Shown one piece after another: positions 1-12,800 of a stretch of DNA of 64,000 nucleotides. Numbering within the stretch: the first letter of the stretch is position 1; the number at the start of each line of letters is the position of its first letter. The translations under genes and the position numbers were made by a program. This DNA is from Marinobacter sediminum. GTDB taxonomy: Bacteria > Pseudomonadota > Gammaproteobacteria > Pseudomonadales > Oleiphilaceae. The notes under the pieces are model-generated. The model saw only the letters and a program-made list of their open reading frames with translations, searched no databases and was not told the origin of the DNA. Location: positions 372,001 through 436,000 of the forward strand of contig NZ_JAEMQH010000002.1 of NCBI RefSeq assembly GCF_016820575.1. The letters run 5' to 3'.

Positions 1-615
1 TTGGCGGGACTGGAGCGTGACAACATCCTGCGGGCCGATACCTCACTGGAAAAGCTGGCATCGCTCAAGCCCTGTTTCGATCGCGAGAACGGCACCATGA
101 CCGCGGCCAACAGCACTGCGCTAACCGACGGCGCCTCCTGCGTGCTGCTTGCCAGCGAGGAGTGGGCAAAAGCTAACAATCTTGAGGTGAAGGCCTGGCT
201 GACGTTCTCGGAAGTGGCCGCGGTGGACTTTGTCGACAAGAAAGAAGGCTTGCTGATGGCCCCAGCATACGCCGTGCCGCGCATGCTTGAGAAAGCAGGC
301 CTGAGCCTGCAGGATTTCGATTTCTACGAGATTCACGAAGCCTTTGCCTCACAGGTACTGTCGACGCTTAAGGCCTGGGAAGATCCGGAATTCTGTAAGA
401 CCCGCCTCGGGCTGGACCAGCCACTGGGCAGCATCGATCGCAGCAAGCTGAACGTGAAAGGTAGCAGTCTGGCAGCCGGGCATCCTTTTGCCGCCACCGG
501 TGGTCGCATCGTGGCAACCCTGGCAAAACTGCTGGAGCAGAAGGGTAGTGGCCGTGGCCTTATCTCCATCTGTGCTGCCGGTGGTCAGGGCGTTACCGCA
601 ATTCTGGAGCGCTAA
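1..615 (+). CDS. Thiolase family acyltransferase, C-terminal part (5' end outside window)
   Basis: The 204 visible residues are the C-terminal half of a thiolase (acetyl-CoA C-acyl/acetyltransferase). The two C-terminal active-site blocks are present: HEAFA around residue 113, then GHPFAATGG around residue 160 with the catalytic His, and CAAGGQG near the end with the catalytic Cys that acts as base. The N-terminal nucleophile Cys lies before the window, so the true start cannot be given. Thiolases cleave 3-ketoacyl-CoA in beta-oxidation or condense two acetyl-CoA; which applies here cannot be decided from this half. The gene ends 25 bases before the -35 box of the tRNA promoter. Confidence 0.9.
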   Translation: MAGLERDNILRADTSLEKLASLKPCFDRENGTMTAANSTALTDGASCVLLASEEWAKANNLEVKAWLTFSEVAAVDFVDKKEGLLMAPAYAVPRMLEKAGLSLQDFDFYEIHEAFASQVLSTLKAWEDPEFCKTRLGLDQPLGSIDRSKLNVKGSSLAAGHPFAATGGRIVATLAKLLEQKGSGRGLISICAAGGQGVTAILER

Positions 616-635
616 ATTTCGAGAAAAGCGAAATT
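615..635 (+). terminator. Hairpin after thiolase gene, possible weak terminator
   Basis: A perfect 7-bp inverted repeat (AATTTCG / CGAAATT) with a 7-base loop begins at the thiolase stop codon. There is no real T run after it, only GCCTTT, so termination is uncertain. Confidence 0.3.
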
Positions 636-639
636 GCCT

Positions 640-675
640 TTGACAGACACTGCTTCACCCCTTAATATGCGCGCC
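640..675 (+). promoter_or_regulatory. Sigma-70 promoter of initiator tRNA with GC-rich discriminator
   Basis: TTGACA at 640-645 and TAATAT at 663-668 are separated by exactly 17 bases. The next seven bases are GCGCGCC, the GC-only discriminator typical of stringently controlled stable-RNA promoters. The start of transcription would fall near 675, giving a leader of about 40 bases before the mature tRNA. Confidence 0.85.
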
Positions 676-714
676 ACGTTGATCGGGGATGACCCGAAAG
701 ACAAGCAGTATTGA

Positions 715-3606
<2,892 letters not shown>

Positions 3607-3624
3607 AGACAGGTAACCGACGAA

Positions 3625-4872
3625 TCAAAATTGGTAATTCAGCGACAGCACGTAGTAGTTCCAGTATTTTTCAATCTCTTCGTCCTCAATGCCGTTGTAG
3701 CTTGGCAGCCAGGCGGTACCCTCGTTGAAGCTAGCCTGGCCAACGATTGACCAGTCGTTCTTGAATTGCCATTTACCACCCACGGTCCACCCCTTACCAA
3801 ATCCACGATACTGATTATTCGCGGTGGCGGAGCCCTCACCGGATCGATCATCATTATTCAGGTACAGCTCTTCGTAGCGGGTGAACCAGGAGGTTTGTGC
3901 CGATGCCAGCCACTCGAGCTGCAGGTAGTAGCCCTCTGTGGTTTGGCTTTGCGAAACATCCATACCGGCAAACTGGGCGGTGAGGTCGCTGTCAAGATTG
4001 AGATACTCGGCCGTGACAATCCAGCTTTCAAAACTGTATTGGGCCGAAAGGATGGCCAACAGACCCTCAATTTCTGAGCCTGTCACGTAGTTCAGTGGGT
4101 TGGCGATAAAATCACCCGGGTTACTCATCAGTGCAGCCTGGGCCTCGGCTACTGACAAGGTGTCTTCCAGCTCAATTTCCAGATCCACCAGGCTCATGCC
4201 CAGACGCAAATCCCGTTGGAACGATGGCACCAGGTTCACATTCAATATCCTGAGCGGAACTTTCTCGGCCTCGCCTCGGGGCAGGGGCTGTCCGAAGGCA
4301 AAGTATTCGAAGTCCTCGCTATCGATATTCCGTTGGCCGGCCGACAGCTCCCAGGTGATCAGGTTGTCCCTAAAAAGCGCGGAGCCGTAGAGGTTCACGC
4401 CGTCGATGGACAGGAGAGTATCCCGGAATGCGCCGAAGTAGATGGAGTCGGGCACGTTGTAACCGGGTCGGGCTGAAGGGATATCGCGGATGGCATTGTA
4501 GAAGCCGATATTATTCTTCACCCGGCCAGCTCGAACACCCAGGGATGCGCTCTGGTCGCTGAAGAGCAGGTAATCGGCCAGCAGGAAGTCAATCCGGACA
4601 TCGCCATCGTCCGCCTGATCCTGTTGCCGGCTGAGCACCTGGCCTGCCAGCCGGAAATCTGGTGAAAACTCGGTGAAGCCGTTGATGCCGATTTCCCGGA
4701 ACTTCAGTGAGCCGTTGTTGGCGTCGGTTCCCGCGTAAGGATTGTCCGGGCTGTACAGGTAGGCTTGATTCACAAATCCATGGATTTGGGAGGACTCGCC
4801 AAGTTCAATGGCAAACACCTGGGAGCTTGTGGCAAAGGCAAGAAACAAGAGTCCTTGTAGTAGTTTATTCAT
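3625..4872 (-). CDS. Outer-membrane porin-like beta-barrel protein
   Basis: 415 residues with a signal peptide ending near FAIELG (about residue 22). The rest is rich in alternating polar/aromatic strand segments and ends in NYQF with a C-terminal Phe, the usual BamA recognition signal of outer-membrane barrels. No close family can be named from sequence alone. The start codon overlaps the stop of the upstream substrate-binding-like gene as ATGA, and the GGDEF/EAL gene follows 18 bases later, so the three are probably co-translated. A role in letting a ligand reach the periplasmic sensor is inferred from context only. Confidence 0.75.
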   Translation of the reverse strand: MNKLLQGLLFLAFATSSQVFAIELGESSQIHGFVNQAYLYSPDNPYAGTDANNGSLKFREIGINGFTEFSPDFRLAGQVLSRQQDQADDGDVRIDFLLADYLLFSDQSASLGVRAGRVKNNIGFYNAIRDIPSARPGYNVPDSIYFGAFRDTLLSIDGVNLYGSALFRDNLITWELSAGQRNIDSEDFEYFAFGQPLPRGEAEKVPLRILNVNLVPSFQRDLRLGMSLVDLEIELEDTLSVAEAQAALMSNPGDFIANPLNYVTGSEIEGLLAILSAQYSFESWIVTAEYLNLDSDLTAQFAGMDVSQSQTTEGYYLQLEWLASAQTSWFTRYEELYLNNDDRSGEGSATANNQYRGFGKGWTVGGKWQFKNDWSIVGQASFNEGTAWLPSYNGIEDEEIEKYWNYYVLSLNYQF

Positions 4873-5324
4873 CGCTGGTCTCCTCCCAACACCTTCACTC
4901 CGTCTGTTGGGTACTCGTCAGAGACGTAGCCGATCGCCCCCTGAGTTGTCCGGATCATTTTCAACATCGCGTCCTCGGAATTGACCACGGTTGGCGCCTT
5001 GCCTGTGCCCGTGAACAGCATTCGGTTCCAGATTCGATCAAGCTGGTGAGTCTGTATTTGCAGATGATCAATCACGAATTTGCGGTGCAGACTGCTGGTG
5101 CTGGGCAGGATAAAAACCTGAATGGCCTGGCCATCCGGCCATTTTCTGATTTGCATGGCGAAAATCTGATTAAGGTAGGCGGAATCAAGGCTGGTGAATT
5201 CGACGCTTTGATTAAGCACGATTTTGGGGGCAGAGAGCGCCGCCTGAGTAAGTGTCAGCAAGGCGCCGAGCAACAGCCATCGGAGGCCGCGAGTGCGGGC
5301 CAGTGGTCGGTACGGTGAATCCAT
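4869..5324 (-). CDS. Small periplasmic phosphate-binding-like (PBP fold) protein
   Basis: 151 residues counted from the ATG at 5322-5324. A signal peptide is visible (Arg-rich start, WLLLGALLTLTQAALSA). The mature part resembles one lobe of PstS-like substrate-binding proteins: LNQIFAMQIRKWPDGQ near residue 51 and the QGAIGYVSDE block near residue 128. At 151 residues it is much shorter than true PstS (over 300), which suggests a sensor accessory rather than a transporter component. A longer in-frame extension to 5810 overlaps the amidase gene, lacks a signal peptide at its front, and was rejected. First gene of the unit with the porin and GGDEF/EAL protein. Confidence 0.75.
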   Translation of the reverse strand: MDSPYRPLARTRGLRWLLLGALLTLTQAALSAPKIVLNQSVEFTSLDSAYLNQIFAMQIRKWPDGQAIQVFILPSTSSLHRKFVIDHLQIQTHQLDRIWNRMLFTGTGKAPTVVNSEDAMLKMIRTTQGAIGYVSDEYPTDGVKVLGGDQR

Positions 5325-5434
5325 GTAAGAGCGTCGCGTTTTAGAACTTTTGCTTATTTGTAGTTCATCATTCCAAAAAATGCATTGAAATTCTGTAATT
5401 TTTTCCGTGTCTTGTGTGCTTTCCTGTAGTCGAG

Positions 5435-6913
5435 CTAGAGATTTTGCCGGGGCGGGATAAAGGCTGACAATCCTGCTTTTTCTAGTAGCGAGGCAAACCT
5501 CAGGGTTGTCAGGTCTCGGCCCGGGGCGCCGATGATCTGTATGTTGTAAGGCAAGCCGTCGGCCGAGACGCCCACTGGCACCGATGTGGCGGGCAGGCCG
5601 AGCAGAGTTGCCAGGGCAATCCAGCAGAACTGATCCATGTACGCCCGGGGTTGTCCCGCCACCATGATCCGACGCTTGAACACCGGCTGGCTGTGATCGT
5701 GCCGGATGGCGGTGGTAGGCGTTATTGGTGTGAGCAGCACGTCGAATTCCTCGAACAGTAGTTCGATTTCCGCCCGCATTTTTTCCCGCAGTTCGTTCCA
5801 GATGGCCCATTGGTGGGCTGCCTGATTCACGCCACGGCCGTATTCACCGACGAAGGCTGTCACGGGGCCGAAGAATTTCAGCCAGGGCTCCAGGCGGGCA
5901 ATCCATTTCATCTGGCGGCGCTGCGAGGGTTTCAATGAAGTGGCGAGCAAGCTGCCCAGCAGATTGAAATAGGCGGGCAGTATGTGTTCAAGATTGAGCA
6001 GGCGATGGTTCGGTTCAGCCACCAGGGCTCCCAGGCCTTCAAGTTTGCCCGCCAGGTCCCGGTAGCCGGTACTGAGTTCATCCTCAATGGGGCACAGGGG
6101 GTCGTCCAGCCAGAGCCCAACCCGGGCCTGTGCCAGTGTTTCCAACTTAGCAGGCTCCATGGCCAGCGCCCAGCTGCGGGCATCGGCCGGCCGGGGTCCG
6201 GCAATAACGTTCAGCAGTAACTCCAGATCCTGGCTGCAGCGGGCCATGGGCCCGCCTACGGCCAGATCCGGTCGCGACTGGGTCCCGGGTGGCCCGGGGA
6301 TATGGCCCCGCAGCGAAACCAGATCCCTGGTCGGTTTGTGGCCGAATACGCCGCAGAAATGCGCCGGTGTCCGAATAGAGCCGGCCAGGTCACTGCCCAC
6401 TTCAAGCGGTGTCATGCCGCCGGCCAGTGCAGCGGCGGCACCGCCGGACGAGCCACCGGGGGAGTGGTCGGTATTGTAGGGGTTGTTGGTGACGCCAAAG
6501 AGCTTGTTGTAGCTCTGCAGATCGGTGGCATAGATCGGCACATTGGTCTTGCCGATGATAATGGCGCCAGCCGCTTCCAGACGTTGGGCAATGTCGGCGT
6601 GCTTTTCCGGCACGTGGGTTTGCAGCGCCGGTGCCCCGGCGGTGGTGGTCATGCCAGCCACTTCCCAGGTGTCCTTAAGGGTCATCGGCAGACCATGCAG
6701 CGGCCCGGTAGCCTGACCTGCTGCCCTCTGCTGATCCGATTCCCGGGCCCGGCTCAGCGCCCGTTCTTCGTCCAGAGTCACGACAGCGTTGATGCTGCCG
6801 TTTTGCTGGTGAATGCGTTCGAGCAACGCCTTGGTCAGGCTTTCACTGGTAAGGCGCCCGGCTTCCAGCTCAGACAGCAGCTCGTGGGCGGGTTGGTAAT
6901 GCATCGAATCCAT
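5435..6913 (-). CDS. Amidase signature family hydrolase
   Basis: 492 residues, the normal length for the amidase signature family. The Ser-cisSer-Lys triad is visible: Lys80 in MTLKD, Ser155 in the GGSSGG loop, and nucleophile Ser179 in AGSIRTPA. The family hydrolyses C-N amide bonds and includes GatA. The GatB/GatC partners are absent nearby, so a stand-alone amide or fatty-acid-amide type hydrolase is more likely; the substrate cannot be inferred. No signal peptide is seen, so it is probably cytoplasmic. About 110 AT-rich bases separate it from the substrate-binding-like gene downstream. Confidence 0.88.
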   Translation of the reverse strand: MDSMHYQPAHELLSELEAGRLTSESLTKALLERIHQQNGSINAVVTLDEERALSRARESDQQRAAGQATGPLHGLPMTLKDTWEVAGMTTTAGAPALQTHVPEKHADIAQRLEAAGAIIIGKTNVPIYATDLQSYNKLFGVTNNPYNTDHSPGGSSGGAAAALAGGMTPLEVGSDLAGSIRTPAHFCGVFGHKPTRDLVSLRGHIPGPPGTQSRPDLAVGGPMARCSQDLELLLNVIAGPRPADARSWALAMEPAKLETLAQARVGLWLDDPLCPIEDELSTGYRDLAGKLEGLGALVAEPNHRLLNLEHILPAYFNLLGSLLATSLKPSQRRQMKWIARLEPWLKFFGPVTAFVGEYGRGVNQAAHQWAIWNELREKMRAEIELLFEEFDVLLTPITPTTAIRHDHSQPVFKRRIMVAGQPRAYMDQFCWIALATLLGLPATSVPVGVSADGLPYNIQIIGAPGRDLTTLRFASLLEKAGLSAFIPPRQNL

Positions 6914-6958
6914 GGCGTATTGGCCTTAGTGTTTAAGACACCGAAAAGAATTGGGTGG

Positions 6959-7966
6959 TCAGGGCAGGTCTTCGCGCCAGTATTTCACGCGCACCTGGGC
7001 TTTGATGGCATCAATGATTTCGATCGTCAGGTTTATCAGGGCCTCGTTCTCGGTCTCGTCTGATTCCACTTGGTCCGGGCTCGGCAGGAACACGTTAACA
7101 ATGTCTTCGATAAAGGCATGATTGGAAGCTGAAGCGAGATCCTCAAGGATTTGATGAATGACGTTGGCGACGATATCGCCCACTGCTTCCTCAAGGGTTT
7201 CCTGAATTGTCGGACCGACCACCGGCAGGAACTTCAGTCTGGACAATTCAAGGTTTTGCTTGAGTGCGTTATCCACACGATCCTCGAGGTAGCTGCGCAA
7301 GGCGCCCCGGTTCGGTACATACCCCACGTGGGCTGCCTCCGCGACGCGGGTGGATATCCAATCTGCGAGCATGGCCCGGCGAGGGTAGAGGATGTCCCGT
7401 TGGATCCTGTCGAACAGCGGAGAACCGCGTTTGACCTCCTGCTGCACACCGCTCAGCACCTTCAGAACGATGCGGTCCGACAGCTCTTCCATAAAAGCTT
7501 CGTAGTAGAAGTTTACGAAGCGGTAGAGCTTGGTGTTGGTGACATCAATGATCTTGTATTGATGCAGGCGGTAAATGATAGAGATGATCCGCAAAATCCG
7601 CAGGAAGCGCAGGCTGCCTACCGGAATACAGCCCACCAGGTCGTACCAGTGGATGAACGGATAAAAATACCAACGGTCATAGACCTTGGCTTTTACTGCG
7701 TAGCCCCAGCGAAGGAAAAATTCGCTCAGAAAAATCGACACGAAAATCATGTCATAGAAGATGAAGCGGTCGTGGATCGGGTGATAAAGGCGCTGAAAAT
7801 CCGGGGTGTATTGCTTGAGCAGATCCTGAACCGCCACAAAGTTGTAGATAGAGTCCCAGATAATGAAGGCCAGGTTGATGATCAGCAGTCCCAGCATGAC
7901 GAAGTCGACGATAAACCAGATCAGTTGGTGGCTGGACTTCAGGTTATCTCGATTGATGTGCAGCAT
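6959..7966 (-). CDS. Voltage-sensor-like four-helix membrane protein with long cytoplasmic tail
   Basis: 335 residues. Hydrophobic segments lie at about 16-38, 68-88 and 100-117. They are followed by an S4-like segment (118-134) with Arg at 120, 123 and 126, and again at 133, the every-third-residue spacing of voltage-sensor helices. No pore helix or selectivity filter follows. Residues 150-330 are instead a soluble, charged, probably helical domain. This fits a voltage-sensor domain without a channel pore, or a relative of ion-transport proteins; the function is unknown. The start has a GGAAG ribosome site 7 bases upstream. It lies 45 bases before the amidase gene on the same strand, so co-transcription is possible. 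Confidence 0.6.
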   Translation of the reverse strand: MLHINRDNLKSSHQLIWFIVDFVMLGLLIINLAFIIWDSIYNFVAVQDLLKQYTPDFQRLYHPIHDRFIFYDMIFVSIFLSEFFLRWGYAVKAKVYDRWYFYPFIHWYDLVGCIPVGSLRFLRILRIISIIYRLHQYKIIDVTNTKLYRFVNFYYEAFMEELSDRIVLKVLSGVQQEVKRGSPLFDRIQRDILYPRRAMLADWISTRVAEAAHVGYVPNRGALRSYLEDRVDNALKQNLELSRLKFLPVVGPTIQETLEEAVGDIVANVIHQILEDLASASNHAFIEDIVNVFLPSPDQVESDETENEALINLTIEIIDAIKAQVRVKYWREDLP

Positions 7967-8088
7967 TTAGGGCTTCCAGTTGCCGGTCAGGACGTTATAA
8001 GCTCCTGACAGATTAGCGTATTTGGGCCGTGACGACGACCGGGAGCGGATTAACTTGACCCCCTGTTGTTAAACTCTCACGCTTGAAT

Positions 8089-8116
8089 GAACCATTGCTT
8101 ATGATTCCAACTCTGA
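8089..8116 (+). promoter_or_regulatory. Possible sigma-E type promoter of tamAB
   Basis: GAACCA at 8089-8094 and TCTGA at 8112-8116 are 17 bases apart, close to the sigma-E consensus (GAACTT, 16-17 bases, TCTGA). Transcription would start near 8122, almost at the annotated tamA ATG, so a later GTG start at 8147 would be favoured if the site is real. Confidence 0.4.
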
Positions 8117-8125
8117 AACCGCCGG

Positions 8126-9880
8126 ATGCTTTCTAGAAATCATGTTGTGACAACGGGCCGGCGCCGGCTTCTCGCACTTTTGATCTTGTGGTCGCCGTTG
8201 TTCGGTTGGGCTCAGCAGGTCGAGGTTCAGGTTGAGGGCGACTACCCCGCGCTCAAAGACAACGCCAGGGCCTTTATCGGCGGGGTTGAAGGGCGCACTG
8301 CCACCAACCTGCGGCGCTATGCTTCGACGGCCGTTGATCAGGCGAGCAAGGCATTGCGCGCTCTGGGCTATTATGAGCCCAGAATCAATTGGCGTGTGGA
8401 GGAGGGTGATTCCGACGACGGTGCCCGGCTGTTGTTGACGATCATCCCCGGTGAGCCAGTCCGGGTGACGTCTCGAACTGTGGAAATACGGGGCGCTGCC
8501 TCGACCGACAGCCAATTTACGGACGACCTGCCCAAGCCCCCGGCCGAGGGCGATATCCTTAACCATGGCGAGTACAACACTCTGCGCGACACTATCCAGA
8601 CCCGTGCCCGTCAGCGGGGTTATTTCGACGGAAGCTTCGTAGAAAAAAGCCTGACGGTGAACCCTGAGGAGCGCACCGCCGAGGTGAGGCTGGTGTACGA
8701 GAGCGGTGAGCGATACCGGCTGGGGGAGGTCAGCTTCACCGAAGGGCATTATTTTGAATCCGATTTGCTCCATGATTTTGTCACCTTCGAGCCTGGCACC
8801 CCGTATCACACCGATAAAATCGCCGAGCTGAACCGGGACCTCTCCGGCAGCGGGTATTTTTCCGGGGTCGACATCGATGCCGTGCCAAACCAGGCCGTCG
8901 ATGGCGTCATTCCCGTGAAGGTTACCGTGACCCGGCGCCCGCCTCGCTCGGTTGGTGTAGGTGTGGGCTTCTCGACCGATGTCGGGCCCCGGTTCCGAGC
9001 CAACTGGCGCGAGCATTGGATCAACCCCATGGGTCACAAGCGTGGCGCAGACACCGAGCTGTCCGTACCGCGCCAGAACGTGAGTGCCTGGTACGAACTG
9101 CCTCTGGAACCCCCCATGACCGATCTGATCCGGCTGACCGCCGGTTATCAGCGGGAAGATATTGAAAATGTGGAGTCGGAACTGCTGACGTTTGGCCAGC
9201 AGTGGCAACATGAGCTGGACAACGGCTGGCTTCAGGTGCTGTCCCTGCGCTGGGAGGGGGAGCGCTACAATATTGGCGATGAGGAGACCGGTACCAGTAG
9301 CCTGTTTTTGCCCGGGGCCGGTTATTCCAGGCGGTACGCCGACACGGCACTGGACCCGTCCAAGGGTTACCGCCTGCAGTTCGATGTCACAGGCGCCCAT
9401 CGGTCGGTGTTGTCCACTGTGGACGTGCTGCACGCGAGTGCGTTAGCCAAAGGGCTGTATACCATCTTTGATAATCACCGGTTCCTGGGCCGCCTACAGG
9501 CCGGTGGCGTCGCCACCAACAGTTTCGAAGATGTACCGCCGTCGCTTCGTTTCTTCGCCGGTGGCGACCAGAGTGTGCGCGGCTATGGTTATGAAACCCT
9601 GTCGCCTGAAAACGAAAACGGCGTTCCGGTTGGTGGTCGTTTCCTGCTGGTGGGCAGTGTCGAATATCAGTACCAGTATGCCGACCAATGGCGAGCGGCG
9701 CTGTTCGTGGATCACGGCAATGCCGTTAACGATCTGTTCGATCCACTGGCGACCGGTGCTGGCATTGGTCTGCGCTGGGTAAGCCCGGTAGGGCCGCTGC
9801 GCCTGGATGTGGCGAAAGGCTTGAACCCGGAATTTGGCGGCGGCTGGCGTATCCACTTTTCCATGGGGCCTGAATTGTGA
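8126..9880 (+). CDS. tamA: TamA, outer-membrane translocation and assembly module subunit
   Basis: 584 residues of the Omp85/BamA superfamily. The signal peptide is RRRLLALLILWSPLFGWA; POTRA domains follow (about 30-265), then a C-terminal 16-strand barrel with the conserved RFFAGGDQSVRGYGY block near residue 475 and the end WRIHFSMGPEL. TamA works with TamB in assembly of outer-membrane proteins and in lipid transport between membranes. The next gene is tamB, overlapping by 4 bases. The ATG at 8126 has no visible ribosome site; GTG at 8147 keeps a complete signal peptide and is an alternative start. Confidence 0.93.
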   Translation: MLSRNHVVTTGRRRLLALLILWSPLFGWAQQVEVQVEGDYPALKDNARAFIGGVEGRTATNLRRYASTAVDQASKALRALGYYEPRINWRVEEGDSDDGARLLLTIIPGEPVRVTSRTVEIRGAASTDSQFTDDLPKPPAEGDILNHGEYNTLRDTIQTRARQRGYFDGSFVEKSLTVNPEERTAEVRLVYESGERYRLGEVSFTEGHYFESDLLHDFVTFEPGTPYHTDKIAELNRDLSGSGYFSGVDIDAVPNQAVDGVIPVKVTVTRRPPRSVGVGVGFSTDVGPRFRANWREHWINPMGHKRGADTELSVPRQNVSAWYELPLEPPMTDLIRLTAGYQREDIENVESELLTFGQQWQHELDNGWLQVLSLRWEGERYNIGDEETGTSSLFLPGAGYSRRYADTALDPSKGYRLQFDVTGAHRSVLSTVDVLHASALAKGLYTIFDNHRFLGRLQAGGVATNSFEDVPPSLRFFAGGDQSVRGYGYETLSPENENGVPVGGRFLLVGSVEYQYQYADQWRAALFVDHGNAVNDLFDPLATGAGIGLRWVSPVGPLRLDVAKGLNPEFGGGWRIHFSMGPEL

Positions 9881-12800
9881 CCAAACAGCGCGAACTGGGT
9901 GGCCCCGACCAGCAGGGTCAGGACACCGACACCCAGGATAAGGCTCGCCGATCCGGCTGGTTCTGGCTGCTGGTGGCTTTGGCCGTTCTGATCCTGTTGC
10001 CGGTGGTGCTTATGGTGGCAATCTTGCTGGCACTGAAATCAGAAACCGGCACCGCGTGGGTGATTGATCAGATCCCTGGCCTGGAGGTGACGGACGGCCG
10101 CGGCTCATTGCTTGGCCAATGGCAGGCGTCCGAGGTGGTCTGGCAGGGCTTTGGCGTGAATGTGGAAGTAGAGTCGGTGCTGATTGATTGGTCCCCCTCC
10201 TGCTTGCTGCAAACTCAGATTTGCCTCGATACCCTTCGGGCCAAGCGTCTGGACGTCCGGGTTCAGCCCTCGCCCGAGTCTGAAGAACCCTCACAAGGGC
10301 TAAACCTGCCGGGGTTCGAATTGCCGGTGGGGGTCCGCGTTGGCGAAGTCAATCTGGGTCCGTTCAGCCTGAATGGCAGCCGGGTCTGGGATCGACTGAA
10401 GTTATCGGCGGGCGGCTCCGGCGCCGACTGGCAGTTGGAGAGCGGTGTTTACCAACTTGGCGAGTACACGGTGACTGCCTCGGGCCGGGTGACAACCCGC
10501 CGCGACTGGCCCGTGGATCTCAATGTGCAAGCGACTCTGCCACCGCCGTCCGGTGATCAGTGGGTGGTGGACGTTAATTTGTCCGGCAGTGTCCGCGATC
10601 TCCGGGTGTCCGGACAAAGTCGCGGCTATCTGGACGCCACGCTGCAAGGCAAGGTGTCACCTCTGGATTCGACCCTGCCGGCCCGGCTTCGCATCAACTC
10701 AAAAAAGTTCAGGGTGCTGGATTCGGTGCCTGACACCCTGGTGTTGCAGGACTGGTTCGTGGAGGCCCAGGGCAGTCTGGCTTCGGGCTTTCAGACCCGG
10801 GGAGAGGCAACTTTGCCAAGTACTGAGGGGCCGGTCGCCCTCTCTCTGAGCGGTAAAGTCGACACTGAGTCCGCCACCGGCGTGAATCTGTTGTTATCGA
10901 CTGGCACTTCGGAAGGCGCAGGGAAGGCAAACATTCGTGGGCAGGTAAGCTGGCTAAACGGACTGAAGGCCACGGCTGACCTGTCGCTCAACCGCTTTCC
11001 CTGGTATTCGTTACTGCCTGACCTTGATGAACCCGCAGTTTCTGTGAATCGGCTGAATGGCTCGGTGCAATGGTCAGATGGCCAGTATCAGGCCAGTCTG
11101 GAGGCAGATGTAGAGGGCCCTCAGGGCAAGGCAACGCTGTCATCGGAGGTAGATGGCGATCTGGGCAAGGTCACTTTGACCAACCTCAGTGTAAAAACGG
11201 AGGCGGGATCGCTCGCCGGTAAGGGTAAGGTGGCGTTCTCTGGCCCATTGTCCTGGCAGGCGGCGCTGAAGCTTAATGATTTCAACCCGGGCTATTGGCT
11301 TCCGATCCTCAGTGCCAGCCTCAGCGGGGACATTGAGACCGAGGGCCGAGTCCGGGAAGGCGACCTCCCTTTGGTACAGGCACGCTGGGATCTGGATGGG
11401 CAATGGCAGGACAAACCGGCCAGTGCACGCGGTACCCTGAATACCTCATCCGGGGCCTGGGAAGTTTCCGATGTTCAGGTGTCGGTTGGCGAGAATGAGC
11501 TGGCCGGTTCCGGTGTCTGGGGCAAGCGGCTTCGTGGCCAGCTCAATCTGGCATTGCCCGCGCCCGGTGACCTCCTGGCCGGCCTGGCCGGTCAGCTAAA
11601 CGCAAAAATGAATGTCGCGGGTACACCGGACGATCCCACGGGCACACTGACGCTATCGGCGCAACAACTGGCCTGGCAGGACCGCGTGACCGTCGCCAAT
11701 CTTGATGTTGATGCTGCCCTGAAATCCGGGCTCCGGGTTAATACGTCTATCCGGGCGAAACGCCTTGATGCCTCTGGGCAGAAGCTGGAGTCACTGGCGA
11801 TTGATGTCTCGGGCACCCGGACGGAGCATCGGCTGGAAGCGCTGGTTGAACACGCCGAGGCTTCGGTGCGTCTGCTGTTTAGCGGTGGTTTTGACGGCGA
11901 TGCCTGGACTGCCTGGCAGGGGGCGCTCGCCGAGGGGTTCATTGAGGTTCCGGAGCACGATCAGCGTTGGACGCTGCAAACGCCGGCGACACTGGCCTAC
12001 ACCGCAGAAGGTGAGCTCACGGTCGGCCAGCATTGCTGGCGCTGGCAGCAGAGCACTGTGTGTGCCGACGGTCAGACCATCCTGCCGACGCCCAGCCTGG
12101 CTTACCGCATAAACAACTTTCCGACCACGGCCTTGGATCCTTTGCTGCCTGAGCGCCTGCGCTGGCAAGGCCGCCTGAATGGCGAGATTGATGTCACTTT
12201 GCCAGACAGTGGCCCAACCGGGCAGATTACCATCGACGCTGGCAGTGGAGTATTTGAAGTTCAGGTAGATGAGGAGTGGGAGGCTCTAAACTACGACCGC
12301 TTCACCACCGTACTGGAGCTGAAACCTGAACAGGCCGATCTCGATGTCCGGCTTTCGGGGCCGAAACTGGGCGAGTTGTCGGTGCAGGTGGCGGTGGATC
12401 CCCGCTCGGCTGAACGCCGGTTGCAGGGGCAATACAGCCTCGCCGGGCTGGATATTTCCCTGGCGGGTATCTTTGCCGGCCTGGAAGAGGTGTCCGGCCA
12501 GATAGATGGTCAGGGCACCTTGTCCGGACCTCTGATGAAGCCGGCGGTGAAAGGCCAGTTAGACCTGACCAAGGGGCGTGTCGTTGACCCGACCTTGCCA
12601 ATTCCGCTTGAGGACGTGACAATCAGTCTGGCGTTGAACGGATACTCGGCGGACATCAGTGGCAAAATTCGCAGTAATGACCGCAGTGAGATCACCTTGG
12701 AAGGGATGGTGGACTGGGCGGATGCTCCGAAAGGGCAGGTGAGGATTTCGGGTGAGCGGGTTCCGTTCAGCCTCGAGCCCTATGCTCAGGTTGAGCTGGC

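Noticed and set aside
5325..5810. Upstream extension of the small substrate-binding-like gene
   Set aside because: It would overlap the amidase gene and place about 160 unrelated residues ahead of a clear signal peptide.
8099..9433. 444-codon minus-strand open frame inside tamA
   Set aside because: Antisense shadow of a clear tamA; composition is Gln/Gly/His/Pro-rich as expected for the reverse frame of a GC-rich gene, with no domain.
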